Source: Alcaligenaceae bacterium
GTDB taxonomy: Bacteria > Pseudomonadota > Gammaproteobacteria > Burkholderiales > Burkholderiaceae_B
DNA length: 64,000 nucleotides
Assembly (NCBI GenBank): GCA_013416435.1
Contig: JACCEN010000002.1
Span: forward strand, 62,001-126,000
Direction of reading: 5' to 3'
The number at the start of each line of letters is the position of its first letter. Positions within the stretch are counted from its first letter, which is position 1. The notes beneath the pieces are model-generated. The model saw nothing but the letters and a program-made list of their open reading frames with translations. It was not told where the DNA came from and made no database searches. Of this stretch, positions 1 through 8,327 are shown piece after piece. The translations under genes were made by a program, and so were the position numbers.

Positions 1-1192
1 CACGGGCAAGAGCCAGTCCCTGGCTGTCCGGCCAGCGTCCCCAGGCTTCCGACGCCAGCCTGGCGGCGCCCGTGTAATCGCCTTCATGCAACGCAAGCTG
101 AACGGCGAGCCCCGCGATTTCGGGCGATTGCCTGCCACCGCCGGCTGCATTGGCAAGCCCTTGCCGTGTCCCTTCCAGGTCTTTCTTCTGCCAGGCGGCG
201 TAAGCCAGCCCGTACCAGGCCGCAGACTGTTCGACCCCGCTGCGCTGCTGGGTATCGAGTCGCAGCTTGTCCAATGCATTGCGCATGGACTGGCTGTCTC
301 GCGACTGCAGCACACGCAGCTTGGCGCGGACATACCAGTACGAGTCCGAGTCTTTCTTGGGCGCCGCGGCGGCTTCCCGGACACGATTCTGGATATCTGA
401 CATGCGCTGTATGGACAGCGGGTGAGTGCTCGAATAGCCGCCTCCGCCCTGCCCTTCGTTCAGGCGCGCGGCATTGCTCAGCTGGTTGAACATGCGGACC
501 ATGCCTTGGGGGTCGAATCCCGCCTTGCGCATCATTTCGACGCCGATCCGATCCGCCTCCTGTTCGGCCTGGCGGGAAAAACCGAGCTGCCGGTCGATGG
601 CCGCCGCCTGGCCAAAGGCCGCAACGCCCATTGCGAGGTCTCCGCTGCCTGCCAATGCCGCGAGCAGCGCCGCGGCCATGGCGGCCATCATCACACCGCT
701 GCTCTGCGATTTTTGCGTCATGCCGCGTGCGATGTGGCGCAGCACCACGTGGCCGATTTCATGCGCCACCACTGAAGCCAGTTCGGATTCGCTCTGCGAC
801 GAGACCACCAGGCCGCTGTTGATGCCGATATAGCCGCCGGGAAGCGCGAATGCGTTGATTTGCGGGTCTCGCACGCCGAACACGTTGATACGCTGGTCGG
901 TCCCGCCCGGTGCATGCCTGACCAGATCGCGTCCCATATCCGTCAGGTATTGGTTGACATCGGGATCGGGGATATAAGTGGGGTCCCGCCTGCCCTGCTC
1001 CATGATGGCGTCGCCCAGCGTGCGTTCGAGCGAAGGGGAAAGCTCGGCCGACGATGCGGACCCCATGCTGGGTATGCCCATGGGTTGCGCCCAAGCTGCC
1101 GGAGCGGCCGGCCAGACGAGCGCGCTCGCCAATACAGCGCACAACACCCGCGCGCGCCGCCTGCTGAATGATGTGGGGTGTGGGCTCGTCAT
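1..1192 (-). CDS. M48-family metalloprotease with TPR-like C-terminus (BepA/YfgC-like), C-terminus beyond the window
   Basis: Translation from the ATG at 1192 gives a cleavable signal peptide (residues about 1-36, ending near AWAQP), then an M48 peptidase domain with the zinc motif HEIGH at about residues 143-147 and a downstream EQEADRIG segment that supplies the third zinc ligand. After about residue 230 the sequence becomes helical and Ala-rich like the TPR repeats of BepA. About 397 codons are visible and the reading frame runs off the left edge. The start lies 8 nt after the ctaG-like stop on the same strand, so the two are probably co-transcribed. In the BepA family the role is periplasmic quality control of outer-membrane proteins such as LptD. 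Family assignment is firm; the BepA-like role is inferred. Confidence 0.88.
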   Translation of the reverse strand, partial: MTSPHPTSFSRRRARVLCAVLASALVWPAAPAAWAQPMGIPSMGSASSAELSPSLERTLGDAIMEQGRRDPTYIPDPDVNQYLTDMGRDLVRHAPGGTDQRINVFGVRDPQINAFALPGGYIGINSGLVVSSQSESELASVVAHEIGHVVLRHIARGMTQKSQSSGVMMAAMAAALLAALAGSGDLAMGVAAFGQAAAIDRQLGFSRQAEQEADRIGVEMMRKAGFDPQGMVRMFNQLSNAARLNEGQGGGGYSSTHPLSIQRMSDIQNRVREAAAAPKKDSDSYWYVRAKLRVLQSRDSQSMRNALDKLRLDTQQRSGVEQSAAWYGLAYAAWQKKDLEGTRQGLANAAGGGRQSPEIAGLAVQLALHEGDYTGAARLASEAWGRWPDSQGLALAR

Positions 1193-1199
1193 GCGTACG

Positions 1200-2063
1200 T
1201 CAGGATGCGGGCGCCGCCACCGACTGACGGCGTCGCCGGCGGTCCTGTTTGTTGGGTAAACGATTTCTGGCCGAAAGGCGCATCAGTGTAGACAATGCGA
1301 ACAACAGGCCGAAGACTTCGACGAATCCCGCCAGAACCCACATGGTCAGGCCGCCTATGGCCTGATCGGTCACCGCCGTCATGCCCGGGATGGCGCGGCC
1401 GCAAAGATCGAATATGGGATAGAGGTCGTATTCGGTGAAAGTGATGATGGCGCCGACGATCATCTGCGGCACCATGGTGACCACGGGCGAGATGATGCGG
1501 CCGCCCGGCGACAGCACTGCCGGCGGACTGGGCCGCCTATCGAGAATGAGGTTCCAGTACATGAAACCGCTGATGACCACCGACCAGTTCATGAACCGGT
1601 ACAGGCGCCAATCGAGCATGGAATAGAACTGGACGGTCGGGATAAGGAAACCCAGCACCAGGATCACGAACAGAAAGGGTACGAAGATCTTGTTGGTGAG
1701 TACCGCTTCAAGCGCCCTGCCGCCTCGGGTAAGGCGGAAGTCGCGCAGGCGGTAGCGCCATTTCATGGGCAGGCCCGCCCTGAGCACCTGGCCGGGATAG
1801 GCGCCCATGATGAGCAGGGGCCCAAGGTGATGCAGCACCAAGTGCTGCAAACGGTGTATGAAGAACATGCGTTCCGCGTAGTAGTCGATGCGGGTGTGCA
1901 TGGACAGATACAGGAACGCCACGCCTGTCCAGAAAAAGACCTGGCGTGCCAGCGTCACGCGATGCACGCGCTGGCCACGTATGAACAGCCAGCCGCCCAC
2001 AATGAACATCAGCACCAGCGTTGGAGAAAATTCCCAAGGCGTAAGCCAATCGATGAGACTCAT
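1200..2063 (-). CDS. CtaG-type (caa3_CtaG family) cytochrome c oxidase assembly membrane protein
   Basis: A 287-residue integral membrane protein with about seven hydrophobic segments. Several His residues cluster in RLQHLVLHHLGPLL (about residues 70-83), typical of the Bacillus-type CtaG family (Pfam Caa3_CtaG), which is implicated in copper delivery to or assembly of haem-copper oxidases. It is not the Cox11 protein that is also called CtaG in many proteobacteria, so no symbol is given. The C-terminus is basic and cytoplasmic. The downstream M48 protease gene begins 8 nt later. No oxidase subunits lie next to it. Family call is from pattern recognition. Confidence 0.8.
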   Translation of the reverse strand: MSLIDWLTPWEFSPTLVLMFIVGGWLFIRGQRVHRVTLARQVFFWTGVAFLYLSMHTRIDYYAERMFFIHRLQHLVLHHLGPLLIMGAYPGQVLRAGLPMKWRYRLRDFRLTRGGRALEAVLTNKIFVPFLFVILVLGFLIPTVQFYSMLDWRLYRFMNWSVVISGFMYWNLILDRRPSPPAVLSPGGRIISPVVTMVPQMIVGAIITFTEYDLYPIFDLCGRAIPGMTAVTDQAIGGLTMWVLAGFVEVFGLLFALSTLMRLSARNRLPNKQDRRRRRQSVAAPAS

Positions 2064-2091
2064 GGGCGACCGGATCCAATAAAAAACAGTT

Positions 2092-2427
2092 CTAGTTTAA
2101 AGCAATCTGCCGCTTGTCACCCCAATGCACCTGATGTACGCCGGGAGAAGCTCGCAGCAGCCGGGCCTGGTTCATCAGGGCCGGCCGCAGCTCGGGCGGA
2201 CAGTGCACCGTAATGCACGCGCTGGCCATGTCGTGCCGCGATGCATGGTCGACCATGAGCGCCTGCACCGGCAGGCCGGCCGCCTCGAAGTCGGCGTATA
2301 TCTGCTTGCGGATGTCGGCAAGCGAATGACGCGGGCAGATGACCGTGAGACGCGACAGGCCGCTGGGTGCGCGCAGGGCGGCGGGCTGGACGCCCGCACG
2401 GCGCAGGAATAAATTGAATAAACGCAT
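2092..2427 (-). CDS. Small soluble protein resembling the C-terminal ACT-like domain of MgtC/SapB
   Basis: A 111-residue protein with no membrane segment. Residues about 25-105 have a beta-alpha-beta-beta-alpha-beta pattern (SRLTVICPRHSLADIRKQIY at the start, then a second strand near QALMVDHAS, then HCPPELRPALMNQARLLRAS) like the cytosolic ACT-like tail that follows the membrane part of MgtC proteins. Here the membrane part is absent. The start is supported by an AAAGGGGGC ribosome-binding site ending about 5 nt upstream. A 270-nt structured leader and a good promoter precede it (listed separately). The role is unknown; the MgtC relationship is an inference from pattern and could be wrong. 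Confidence 0.6.
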   Translation of the reverse strand: MRLFNLFLRRAGVQPAALRAPSGLSRLTVICPRHSLADIRKQIYADFEAAGLPVQALMVDHASRHDMASACITVHCPPELRPALMNQARLLRASPGVHQVHWGDKRQIALN

Positions 2428-2704
2428 GAAAGCCCCCTTTCTACATACCGGCGCGCCGCGAACGCGGCACGCGGTCCGTTGCCGAGCAATGGACTTGAGA
2501 TGAAATACGACGGGGGTCGAATACCAAACGGTATTCTTGAAACCACCACGCCCATGTAACCCAGGGGCGTGGCGTAGCTATGCTTGGTGAGCCTGACTAC
2601 TGCCGGAACGCGCCTGGAAATGATTCAGCCGATCTGCACGATCGGCCGCTACTATCGCCGGGGTCTGGATTCACCACACAGCTCCTATAAAACAAAGGTG
2701 CCGC
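2428..2704 (-). promoter_or_regulatory. Long structured 5' leader of the MgtC-like ACT protein
   Basis: This gene-free stretch would be transcribed as a leader of about 270 nt. On the minus strand it holds a perfect 7-bp hairpin GCCGATC/GATCGGC (2628-2646), an 8-bp hairpin CCACGCCC/GGGCGTGG (2546-2572), a perfect 7-bp hairpin GAATACC/GGTATTC with a 4-nt loop (2519-2536), and a possible long-range closing pair GGTGA/TCACC around the first hairpin. I could not match it to a riboswitch consensus I know (M-box, yybP-ykoY, TPP, SAM). It may be a cis-regulatory RNA. Confidence 0.45.
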
Positions 2705-2733
2705 ATTGTAACCTATTGATTTATCGAGAACAA
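2705..2733 (-). promoter_or_regulatory. Sigma70-type promoter for the MgtC-like ACT gene
   Basis: On the minus strand the -35 hexamer TTGTTC (2728-2733) is followed by exactly 17 nt and the -10 hexamer TACAAT (2705-2710). It sits in an AT-rich pocket downstream of the TM2 gene and would start transcription near 2698, generating the structured leader. Confidence 0.6.
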
Positions 2734-2787
2734 GCCCCGCAGCGGTTTTCCGTTCCCAGCCGCGGCGCCTGTAAATTTTTGGCCGGC

Positions 2788-3225
2788 TCAATACACCAGG
2801 CCGTCGAGCCAGCCCATTGCGGTATAAACGTGCATGACCGTCACGGCAATGCCGAACATCACCACGGTGCTGCCGAAAAAAGTGGTGAATATGGCGGCGA
2901 TCACGGCATTCCAGCCGGTTTTCGTCATCCGGCGCGAGCCGGAGTTGTAGCGCGCATCGAATTTTTCGTCCGGCATCAAGGCATAGACCAGTGCGTCGAT
3001 ATAGCCTGCGGTGGTTGGTATGAGCAGCAATAAAAAAGGCGGATTGTCCCACCAGACGGGATAAAGCTGCGCCAAGACGATCATCAAGACCGAAAATGCC
3101 GTCACGGCCCAGGCCCAACGGCGTCCCATGTACCACCAATGCGCCCCGAACATGCCAAGCAGGCATGCCAGCCAAGCGGCTGCGACTTTGCTGCGATGGG
3201 GAACTGGAGTGGTAAATTCAGTCAT
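2788..3225 (-). CDS. TM2-domain membrane protein
   Basis: A 145-residue protein. After a short cytoplasmic N-terminus it has a TM2-type pair of helices, with CLLGMFGAHWWYMGRRWAW (about residues 20-38) matching the G-xFGaHxFYxG-type turn of the family, followed by two or three further hydrophobic segments. The open frame extends upstream to 3381 through hairpin repeats, but those codons are repeat-derived. The ATG at 3225 (MTEFTTPVPH), preceded by GAGAACGATT, is chosen instead. TM2 proteins have no settled function in bacteria. Confidence 0.75.
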   Translation of the reverse strand: MTEFTTPVPHRSKVAAAWLACLLGMFGAHWWYMGRRWAWAVTAFSVLMIVLAQLYPVWWDNPPFLLLLIPTTAGYIDALVYALMPDEKFDARYNSGSRRMTKTGWNAVIAAIFTTFFGSTVVMFGIAVTVMHVYTAMGWLDGLVY

Positions 3226-3237
3226 AATCGTTCTCGA

Positions 3238-3331
3238 GGGGTCTGACCCCAATTCGGGGTCTGACCCCAATTGAAACATGCGCGGTCCGGCCTCTGCTTG
3301 AGGGGACAGACCCCGTTCGGGGTCTGTCCCC
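3238..3331. repeat. Family A hairpin repeats, 2 units
   Basis: Units at 3238-3268 and 3302-3331. The second has the variant arms GGGGACAGACCCC and GGGGTCTGTCCCC, which are exact reverse complements although neither arm is itself a palindrome any more. Both units are followed by a similar tail (A[A/G]TTGAAACATGCG), so the block looks like a tandem duplication of about 65 nt. It lies between the divergent TM2 and UbiH-like genes and thus inside their promoter region. Confidence 0.9.
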
Positions 3332-3367
3332 AGTTGAAACATGCGGGGCCCGGCCCCGGGAGTGGAC

Positions 3368-4537
3368 ATGAAACCGCCCACCTATGATATCGCCATTATG
3401 GGCGCCGGCCCGGTAGGCAGCGCGCTTGCATTGATGCTGGCGGCCAAATCGCGCGAGCCCGATCGCATCGCCCTGATCGGACAGCAATTCAGCATGGCGC
3501 CAGCCGTGCGCAGCGGCGCCGGCGCAACGCCCGATCCACGCACCTTGGCGCTGAACCAGGGCAGTCGCGTACTGCTGGAGCAGATCCAGGCGTGGCCCAT
3601 GGAGTCCGCCGACATCAGGACGGTGCACGTATCGCAACGCGGCCGATTGGGCAGGACGCTGATCGAGCATGCGGAACTAAATGTACCGCGGCTGGGCAGC
3701 GTGGCGGCCTACGATGCCGTCCTGCGCAGCCTGCACCATGCCGTCGAGCGCAGCGGGATCACGCTGATCGACGGCGCGCCGCCTCAACATGTGCATGGCG
3801 GCTGCGTGCGGTTCGAACCGGACTCCGGCTCAGCCTTCAGCAGCCGCCTGCTCGTTCAATCCGACGGTGCCCGGCCGCGCGGCATCGAGCGGCAGTACGA
3901 CCAGCACGCCCTGTTGGCCACGATCCGCGCCGCCCGCCCACGTTCCGGCTGGGCATACGAACGCTTCACACGGCAGGGGCCGCTGGCCTTCCTGCCCCAT
4001 CCCCATGGAGAAGACCTTTACAGTATCGTCTGGTGCAGCCCGCCGGACGAGGCCCAAAGGCGGAGCGAACAGGAAGACGAAGCCTTCATCACCGAACTGC
4101 AAGCCGGCTTCGGCGACAGGCTGGGCCAATTGCGCAACGTTGGTGTCCGGCACGTCTTTCCCCTTAGCTTGCATGCCGGCCCGTCGCTGGTGAACCCCTA
4201 TACCATCGCCATCGGCAATGCGGCCCAGACCCTGCACCCCGTCGCCGGCCAAGGCCTCAATCTGGGCTTGCGCGACGCCGCGCAGCTGGCGCAGGCGCTG
4301 ACACCTTGGCTGGTGCGCCCCGAAGAGGATGCGGCGCCTCTGATGTCGGCATACGCCCGGAGACGCCGGGCAGACCGCTGGATAACGATGGGCGTCACCG
4401 ACTTTTTGCCACGGGTGTTCTCCACCGGCAATCCGCTGGTGGAGCATGCGGGCGGACTTGCGCTGCTGGCCATGGACGTCTTCGCACCGCTGCGCGCGCC
4501 CTTGGCTCGGCAATTATTGCAGGGCCTGCGCAGTTAG
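3368..4537 (+). CDS. FAD-dependent UbiH-family aromatic hydroxylase (probable ubiquinone-biosynthesis monooxygenase)
   Basis: A 389-residue flavoprotein. The N-terminal dinucleotide-binding motif IMGAGPVGSALALML (about residues 10-24) and the second FAD motif GNAAQTLHPVAGQGLNLGLR (about residues 279-298) are the UbiH/COQ6 signature. The middle DG-type motif is degenerate (SDGARPRG). The family hydroxylates the ring of polyprenyl-benzenoid intermediates of ubiquinone; UbiH, UbiI and UbiF cannot be told apart here. The ATG at 3368 follows the repeats; an upstream in-frame GTG/ATG region from 3341 is repeat-derived. The TAG stop is joined directly to a family B element. Confidence 0.8.
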   Translation: MKPPTYDIAIMGAGPVGSALALMLAAKSREPDRIALIGQQFSMAPAVRSGAGATPDPRTLALNQGSRVLLEQIQAWPMESADIRTVHVSQRGRLGRTLIEHAELNVPRLGSVAAYDAVLRSLHHAVERSGITLIDGAPPQHVHGGCVRFEPDSGSAFSSRLLVQSDGARPRGIERQYDQHALLATIRAARPRSGWAYERFTRQGPLAFLPHPHGEDLYSIVWCSPPDEAQRRSEQEDEAFITELQAGFGDRLGQLRNVGVRHVFPLSLHAGPSLVNPYTIAIGNAAQTLHPVAGQGLNLGLRDAAQLAQALTPWLVRPEEDAAPLMSAYARRRRADRWITMGVTDFLPRVFSTGNPLVEHAGGLALLAMDVFAPLRAPLARQLLQGLRS

Positions 4538-4802
4538 GGCCTGTTAACGCTAAAAGGTAGGCGGCACTGGCCGTCCATTGGGGGGCAGACTAGGCGCGGG
4601 CGAGGCGGCGTAGTTAATCCACGCAAGGAGCCCGCAACAACGTATGCCCCCCAATGGACGGCCAGCCCGAAGGGTGAACGCGAAAACCGTCGCCCTCCTG
4701 CGTTGCGAATGCTCGCCGGGGGCTCGCCACGACTGCGCTTCGCGCCTTGTTGTTCAACGGTTTTCGTGTTCATGACACCTACCTTTTAGCGTTAACAGGC
4801 CC
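4537..4802. mobile_element. Family B MITE-like element, 266 bp with about 25-bp terminal inverted repeats
   Basis: The left end reads GGGCCTGTTAACGCTAAAAG and continues GTAGG (4537-4561); its reverse complement ends the element at 4778-4802. A nested inverted pair, CCGTCCATTGGGGGGCA near 4570 and TGCCCCCCAATGGACGG near 4644, lies inside. No coding sequence is plausible. The left end is fused to the TAG stop of the UbiH-like gene, and the flanks TTAG (left) and CTAG (right) resemble the YTAR target of IS5-group elements, which is an inference. A truncated second end (AGGCCTGTTAACG, 4804-4816) follows immediately. Confidence 0.8.
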
Positions 4803-4854
4803 TAGGCCTGTTAACGACAAGCCGCCAAACCGCAGGAGGGTTAAAATCCCTGCC

Positions 4855-5865
4855 ATGCGCATCGGCTCCTGGCTTCTTCCCAATCCTGTTTTCGTCGCCC
4901 CCATGGCGGGGGTGACCGATCGTCCCTATCGCAAATTATGCAAGGCGTTGGGGGCGGGATACGCCGTATCCGAAATGGCCGCGAGCAATCCCCGGCTGTG
5001 GGACAGCGTGAAAACTTCCCGCCGCCTGAATCATGAGGGCGAGATCGACCCCATCGCCGTTCAGATCGCCGGCGCCGATCCCGACATGATGGCCGAGGCC
5101 GCCGCATTCAATGTCGGCAAAGGCGCACGCATCATCGATATCAATATGGGTTGCCCGGTAAAGAAAGTATGCAACGTAGCTTCGGGCTCCGCCCTGCTGC
5201 GCGACGAAGACCGCGTGCTACGCATACTGCGCAGCGTGGTCGAGGCCTGCACGCCCCTGGGCGTACCGGTAACGCTCAAGACCCGCACCGGCTGGGACCG
5301 CAATTCGCGCAACGCAGTCAGAATAGCCACGTTGGCGCAAGATGTCGGCATCGCCGCCATTACCCTGCACGGCAGGACCCGCAGCGACCTGTATCAGGGC
5401 GAGGCGGAATACGACACCATACGCGACGTCAAAAGCGCCGTTGAAATTCCCGTCGTTGCCAATGGGGATATCGATAGTCCCGAAAAGGCGAAATACGTAC
5501 TAGAGTATACGGGTGCCGATGCCGTCATGGTTGGGCGGGCTGCCCAGGGGCGCCCATGGATTTTCCGGGAAATCAGCCACTACCTGAAAACCGGCGAGCA
5601 TCTTCCGCCGCCCACTTTCGGGGAATTGCGCGCCCGCCTACTGGACCACCTTGAAGAGCATTATCGATTCTACGGGGAATTCACCGGCGTGCGCTCGGCG
5701 CGCAAGCATATAGGCTGGTATTTGTCGGCGCTACCCGACGCCGGCGAGTTTTTACCGCGCATCAACGAAATTTGCAGCACCAGCGAGCAAACCCAAGCCA
5801 TCGAGCAGTGGTTTGCCCGCCATCCACCCAACGAGCCAATGATGGCCACGGCGGTTCCGGCTTGA
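4855..5865 (+). CDS. dusB: tRNA-dihydrouridine synthase DusB
   Basis: A 336-residue FMN enzyme that reduces specific uridines of tRNA to dihydrouridine. Visible family marks are the N-terminal VFVAPMAGVTDRPYR (about residues 11-25), the catalytic-Cys motif NMGCPVKKVCN with the Cys near residue 104, and VGRAAQGRPWIF (about residue 225), which binds the FMN phosphate. The ATG at 4855 (MRIGSWLLPN) is chosen because upstream in-frame codons lie in the family B element. A GGAGGG lies 14 nt upstream, rather far. fis follows after 33 nt, the usual dusB-fis operon. Confidence 0.93.
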   Translation: MRIGSWLLPNPVFVAPMAGVTDRPYRKLCKALGAGYAVSEMAASNPRLWDSVKTSRRLNHEGEIDPIAVQIAGADPDMMAEAAAFNVGKGARIIDINMGCPVKKVCNVASGSALLRDEDRVLRILRSVVEACTPLGVPVTLKTRTGWDRNSRNAVRIATLAQDVGIAAITLHGRTRSDLYQGEAEYDTIRDVKSAVEIPVVANGDIDSPEKAKYVLEYTGADAVMVGRAAQGRPWIFREISHYLKTGEHLPPPTFGELRARLLDHLEEHYRFYGEFTGVRSARKHIGWYLSALPDAGEFLPRINEICSTSEQTQAIEQWFARHPPNEPMMATAVPA

Positions 5866-5898
5866 CCGGCATTCGCCACGAAACTACCACCAACGATT

Positions 5899-6138
5899 AT
5901 GAGCAATAAAAATCCCCTGGAACAATCCGTTCGCGATCAATTACAGCGCTATCTGACGGATCTGGGCGAATCGGAGCCGCGCGACATGCTCGCCATGGTC
6001 ATCAACTGCGTCGAACGTCCAGTTTTGCAAGTTGCCCTCGAACAATCGCACGGCAACCAGTCCAAGGCCGCCGAAATGCTGGGCATCACGCGCAGCACGC
6101 TGCGCAAGAAGCTGCTTGCCCACAACCTGCAACCCTGA
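5899..6138 (+). CDS. fis: DNA-binding protein Fis
   Basis: A 79-residue protein whose C-terminal helix-turn-helix, QSKAAEMLGITRSTLRKKL (about residues 54-72), is the Fis signature. Fis is a nucleoid-bending and transcription factor. It is a little shorter than the 98-residue enteric protein at the N-terminus, as in other Betaproteobacteria. It sits directly after dusB and 24 nt before purH, so the three are probably co-transcribed. The start MSNKNPLEQS is the only good one. Confidence 0.93.
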   Translation: MSNKNPLEQSVRDQLQRYLTDLGESEPRDMLAMVINCVERPVLQVALEQSHGNQSKAAEMLGITRSTLRKKLLAHNLQP

Positions 6139-6162
6139 TTCAAAACCCTAGACCTTTATTCC

Positions 6163-7755
6163 ATGAAAATCCACACCGCCCTACTTTCGGTTTCCGACAA
6201 AACCGGTATTGTTGACTTCGCGCAGGCGCTTGTGCAGCGTGGCGTACGCCTGCTGTCCACCGGGGGCACGGCCAAGCTGCTGGCCGATGCCGGCCTGAGC
6301 GTAACCGAAGTGGCCGCCCACACAGGCTCGCCCGAGATCCTCGATGGCCGGGTGAAAACACTGCATCCCAAGATACACGGCGGCCTGCTGGCACGCCGCG
6401 ACAGTGCCGAGCATCTTGCCACCATCGAGCAGCACGGCATAGACCGCATCGACCTGCTGGTCGTCAATCTGTATCCGTTTCGCGAAACCATCGCCAAACC
6501 CGGCTGCACGTTCGCGGACGCCGTCGAGAACATCGACATCGGCGGCCCCGCCATGCTGCGTGCGGCGGCCAAGAATCACGGTACGCCCGAAGGCGGCGTC
6601 ACGGTCGTCATCGACCCGGCCGACTACCCGCGCGTGCTGGCCGACATGGACGGCCCGCAAGGCGGACCATCGTATGGACTGCGGCTGGAACTGGCCACCA
6701 AGACATACGCCCACACGGCCGCGTACGACGGCGCCATCGCCTCTTACCTGAGCAGTCTCGCCACTGCGGAACCCGCCCAGGACCAAGCACCCGAGCGCGA
6801 TGCGTGGCCCGGCACGCTTACGGTGCAAGTGAAGCGGCATCAAGTGCTGCGCTACGGCGAGAACCCGCACCAGTCCGCCGCCTTCTATACCGACCACCCG
6901 GTCAAGGCCGGCCTGCTGGGCAGCTATCGCCAACTGCAGGGCAAGGAGCTTTCCTACAACAACATCGCCGACGCCGACGCCGCCTGGGAGTGCGTGCGCA
7001 GTTTCCAGGCCAGCGCCTGCGTCATCGTCAAGCACGCCAACCCCTGCGGCGTGGCGGTCGGAAACGGCCCGCTGCATGCGTATCAGCAAGCCTTCAAGAC
7101 CGATCCGACATCCGCCTTCGGCGGCATCATCGCCTTCAATCGCCCGGTGGATGAAGCCACCGCGCAGGCGGTCAGCGGCCAGTTCGTCGAAGTCCTGCTG
7201 GCGCCGGGCTATTCATCCGAGGCGCTGGCCGTCTTCGCCGCCAAGAAGAACGTGCGCGTGCTCGAAGTCCCGCAGGGCGACGGCCACAATGACTTCGACA
7301 TCAAGCGCGTGGGCGGGGGATGGCTGGTCCAGAATCCCGACGACTACCAAGTCCCCCACGATGCCTTCAAGGTGGTCACCAAGCTGGCGCCCACGACCGA
7401 ACAGATGCAGGACCTGGCCTTCGCCTGGAAAGTCGCCAAGTACGTCAAATCCAACGCCATCGTGTTCGTCGGCAACGGCATGACGCTGGGCGTCGGAGCC
7501 GGGCAGATGAGCCGTATCGATTCCGCGCGCATCGCCTCCATCAAGGCGGAAAACGCCGGGCTTTCCCTGAAAGGATCGGCCGTGGCGTCCGATGCCTTCT
7601 TCCCGTTCCGTGATGGCCTGGACGTCGTCGCCGACGCCGGCGCGGGCTGCGTGATCCAGCCCGGCGGCAGCGTGCGCGACGAAGAAGTGATCGCCGCGGC
7701 CAACGAACGCGGCATCGCCATGGTGTTCACCGGCACCCGCCATTTCCGCCACTGA
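6163..7755 (+). CDS. purH: Bifunctional AICAR formyltransferase / IMP cyclohydrolase PurH
   Basis: A 530-residue enzyme for the last two steps of de novo IMP synthesis. The N-terminal MGS-like cyclohydrolase domain (residues about 1-200) carries [17 protein letters not shown] and [20 protein letters not shown]. The C-terminal transformylase domain has [13 protein letters not shown] and KHANPCGVA, which holds the catalytic Lys-His. Length is typical. The stop overlaps the ruvC start (TGATG), suggesting translational coupling. Confidence 0.96.
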   Translation: MKIHTALLSVSDKTGIVDFAQALVQRGVRLLSTGGTAKLLADAGLSVTEVAAHTGSPEILDGRVKTLHPKIHGGLLARRDSAEHLATIEQHGIDRIDLLVVNLYPFRETIAKPGCTFADAVENIDIGGPAMLRAAAKNHGTPEGGVTVVIDPADYPRVLADMDGPQGGPSYGLRLELATKTYAHTAAYDGAIASYLSSLATAEPAQDQAPERDAWPGTLTVQVKRHQVLRYGENPHQSAAFYTDHPVKAGLLGSYRQLQGKELSYNNIADADAAWECVRSFQASACVIVKHANPCGVAVGNGPLHAYQQAFKTDPTSAFGGIIAFNRPVDEATAQAVSGQFVEVLLAPGYSSEALAVFAAKKNVRVLEVPQGDGHNDFDIKRVGGGWLVQNPDDYQVPHDAFKVVTKLAPTTEQMQDLAFAWKVAKYVKSNAIVFVGNGMTLGVGAGQMSRIDSARIASIKAENAGLSLKGSAVASDAFFPFRDGLDVVADAGAGCVIQPGGSVRDEEVIAAANERGIAMVFTGTRHFRH

Positions 7756-8300
7756 TGCGCATTCTGGGCATCGACCCCGGCCTTCGGCGGACCGGTTTCG
7801 GCGTCATCGACGCAGCCGCCGGCCGCCTGGCCTATGTCAGCAGCGGCACCATCGTGGTGCCCGCCGACCGCCCCCTGGCGGACCGCCTGAAGATCATTCT
7901 CGACAACATCCGCGAGATCGTCGCCTCGACGCAGCCCGACGTCTCCGCCCTCGAGAAAGTCTTTCTCAATACCAATCCGGCTTCCACCCTGCTTCTGGGA
8001 CAGGCGCGGGGTGCGGCCTTGTGCGCCCTGGCGGACAGCATGCTCAGCGTGCATGAATACACCGCCTTGCAAATCAAGAAGTCGGTCGTCGGCAACGGCC
8101 ATGCGGCCAAAGAGCAGGTTCAGAAAATGGTGCAGTATCTTCTGAGCCTGAACGGCCTGCCCGCGGCAGACTCGGCCGATGCGCTCGCCTGCGCAATCTG
8201 CCATGCGCATTTCAGTCCGATTGCCAGTCGCCTCCAAGGCGCGGGCCAGCTAGGCACCGCGACGGGCCGGCGCATACGCGGTGGACGCATACTCGGTTGA
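7755..8300 (+). CDS. ruvC: Holliday junction endonuclease RuvC
   Basis: A 181-residue resolvase with an RNase-H fold. The first catalytic Asp is in [15 protein letters not shown] (residue 7), the Glu in [15 protein letters not shown] (about residue 68), and the C-terminal acidic pair in [15 protein letters not shown] (about residues 140-155). It cleaves Holliday junctions together with RuvAB. It overlaps purH by one nucleotide and precedes ruvA by 27 nt. Confidence 0.95.
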   Translation: MRILGIDPGLRRTGFGVIDAAAGRLAYVSSGTIVVPADRPLADRLKIILDNIREIVASTQPDVSALEKVFLNTNPASTLLLGQARGAALCALADSMLSVHEYTALQIKKSVVGNGHAAKEQVQKMVQYLLSLNGLPAADSADALACAICHAHFSPIASRLQGAGQLGTATGRRIRGGRILG

Positions 8301-8327
8301 CCGCGGACCGTATAAATAGGAATCCCC

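Noticed and set aside
2581-2700. M-box or yybP-ykoY riboswitch in the leader before the MgtC-like gene
   Set aside because: Short similarities (GGTGAG, AGTAG) occur but the conserved cores and their order are not present.
3226-3381. N-terminal extension of the TM2 protein through repeats
   Set aside because: The extra residues (twice GPRMFQLG with SDPELG) are just translated hairpin repeats; the ATG at 3225 fits the family.
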